Of a stretch of 61,903 nt of DNA, positions 60,906 through 61,903 are shown in pieces (the first letter of the stretch is position 1; each line of letters begins with the position of its first letter). Under the pieces are notes generated by a model. The model was not told the DNA's origin. It was given only the letters and a program-made list of their open reading frames with translations, and did no database searches. This DNA comes from Spirochaetales bacterium Spiro_09. GTDB taxonomy: Bacteria > Spirochaetota > Spirochaetia > Treponematales > Treponemataceae. Position numbers and translations under genes: made by a program. The DNA is taken from positions 1 to 61,903 of the forward strand of contig LVBK01000022.1 in the NCBI GenBank assembly GCA_001604385.1, in the 5' to 3' direction.

Positions 60906-61826
60906 TTACTCTTCCCATAACCAGGTGGAAAGATACCGCTCCCCGCTGTCCGGCAGCACAGCAACAATCACCTTACCCTCGTTTTCCGGCCGCTTCGCGA
61001 TAGTGAGGGCCGCTTCCAGGGCCGCGCCGGAAGAAATACCCACGAGTATCCCTTCTTCCTTGGCAGCGCGACGTGCAATCGTACCGGCAAGAATTTCATC
61101 GCTGTGATAGATTTCATCTATGAGAGAGGTTTTCAAATTCCCCGGAATAAAGCCGGCGCCTATCCCCTGCAATTTATGGGGACCGGGGTTCCCGCCCGAA
61201 ATGACCGGAGAAGCTGTCGGCTCTACAACGACAATCTTGACGGAAGATTTTACCTCTTTGAGATAAGACCCCGCACCGCTTATCGTACCGCCCGTTCCGG
61301 CGCCCGCGACCAGAATATCCACCCGGCCATCAGTATCTTTCCATATTTCCGGCCCGGTAGTCCTGTAGTGCATCTGCAGATTTGCCGGATTATTGAACTG
61401 CTGGGGAATAAATGAAGACGGATACTGGGAAGCGAGCTCTTCCGCTTTGGCGATGGCGCCTTTCATCCCCTTCGGCCCTTCCGTCAGTACCAGCTCCGCT
61501 CCGTAAGCCTTTAATAATTTTCGCCGTTCGATACTCATCGTTTCCGGCATGGTAAGGATAACGCGGTAACCCTTTACAGCGGCAACCGCTGCGAGCGCAA
61601 TACCGGTATTCCCGCTTGTCGGTTCAATTATAACGGTATCTTTAGTCAGCTTTCCTTCGCGCTCGGCAGCTTCAATAAGAGCCAGACCAACACGGTCCTT
61701 TACGCTGGAAAAGGGATTAAAGCTTTCCAGTTTGACAAATACCTCAGCCTTGGATTCATTCATACGGTTAATTTTTACCAGGGGAGTATTTCCAATCAGA
61801 TCCGAAATCTTTTGATACTGTGCCAT
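60906..61826 (-). CDS. cysK: Cysteine synthase
   Basis: PLP enzyme that makes L-cysteine from O-acetylserine and sulfide. At 306 residues, it has the PLP Lys in [11 protein letters not shown] (about residue 43), [10 protein letters not shown] (about 69-78), [10 protein letters not shown] and [17 protein letters not shown] lies before the ATG at 61826. The upstream 77 bp contain an AT-rich segment with TATAAT (61880-61875), and a possible -35 ends at the window edge (GACA). metY follows. Confidence 0.96.
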   Translation of the reverse strand: MAQYQKISDLIGNTPLVKINRMNESKAEVFVKLESFNPFSSVKDRVGLALIEAAEREGKLTKDTVIIEPTSGNTGIALAAVAAVKGYRVILTMPETMSIERRKLLKAYGAELVLTEGPKGMKGAIAKAEELASQYPSSFIPQQFNNPANLQMHYRTTGPEIWKDTDGRVDILVAGAGTGGTISGAGSYLKEVKSSVKIVVVEPTASPVISGGNPGPHKLQGIGAGFIPGNLKTSLIDEIYHSDEILAGTIARRAAKEEGILVGISSGAALEAALTIAKRPENEGKVIVAVLPDSGERYLSTWLWEE

Positions 61827-61903
61827 ACCAAGCTCCTTTTGCCACCAGGTTCATAACCTAGTAAACTTATATGTATTATATATAAACATGCACAGGTTTT
61901 GTC
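61827..61903 (-). promoter_or_regulatory. cysK upstream region
   Basis: The 77 bp hold TATAAT on the minus strand (61880-61875) and a partial -35 (GACA) cut by the window end. AGGTT-CAT-AACCT-like symmetry lies at about 61846-61858, a possible hairpin or operator. The leader is normal in length, with a Shine-Dalgarno. Confidence 0.5.

Overview
The window looks like chromosomal DNA of a saccharolytic, anaerobic to microaerotolerant spirochaete, possibly Treponema- or Spirochaeta-like. The assignment is an inference. It rests on a class I lysyl-tRNA synthetase, a CBS-domain family II pyrophosphatase, a DUF4954-type beta-helix protein, a BMP-type purine transport operon, OmpA-like and lipoprotein surface genes, and a group B-type [FeFe] hydrogenase beside rubredoxin and ferredoxin genes. 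No rRNA, CRISPR array, phage or transposase gene was found. Genes are densely packed and no gene-free stretch reaches 300 bp.

Layout. 1-7.6 kb: enolase, MATE exporter, secreted GH10 xylanase with a polyprenyl sugar transferase, MFS transporter, ClpP. 7.6-16.5 kb: a fused double debranching enzyme and a cell-envelope cluster (lipoprotein, beta-barrel, OmpA-like protein, small exported protein). 16.5-22.2 kb: pth-mazG-ZIP operon divergent from pyrophosphatase-rluA, then a membrane protein. 22.2-26.6 kb: purine nucleoside ABC importer. 26.6-30.8 kb: GH43 enzyme under a LacI-type palindrome, lysS, a LacI-like regulator and an ACT protein. 30.8-37.8 kb: 2-oxoacid/amino acid catabolism (iorA-pepF-iorB-paaK, second paaK). 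37.9-45.8 kb: lipoprotein, alr, mutarotase-like and DUF4954 genes, purine nucleoside phosphorylase, gnd. 45.9-49.2 kb: tRNA-Leu and oxyR/ahpC-ahpF. 49.2-52.7 kb: adenylate cyclase, hydrogenase, ferredoxin, rubredoxin protein. 52.7-55.8 kb: an AT-richer three-gene secreted protease operon. 55.9-61.8 kb: ROK regulator, plsY, GGDEF protein, AhpD-like protein, metY, cysK.

Genes work together in sugar polymer use (GH10, GH43, debranching enzyme, enolase, gnd), peptide and aryl-amino-acid fermentation (PepF, IorAB, PaaK), purine salvage (BMP importer, PNP), and oxidative defence (OxyR, AhpCF, AhpD-like, rubredoxin).

The most striking signal is in the gene starts. In most genes that begin a transcription unit, a -10 hexamer (favoured form TATACT, often with a -35 17 bp upstream) lies only 5-9 nt, in a few cases 10-13 nt, before the start codon, and no Shine-Dalgarno sequence is present. 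Genes inside operons instead have Shine-Dalgarno sites or ATGA/GTGA/TGATG overlaps. This points to widespread leaderless mRNA. In two places the leaderless frame appears to be a short upstream ORF whose stop overlaps the start of the main gene. A second signal is a four-copy intergenic palindromic repeat whose stem bases covary.
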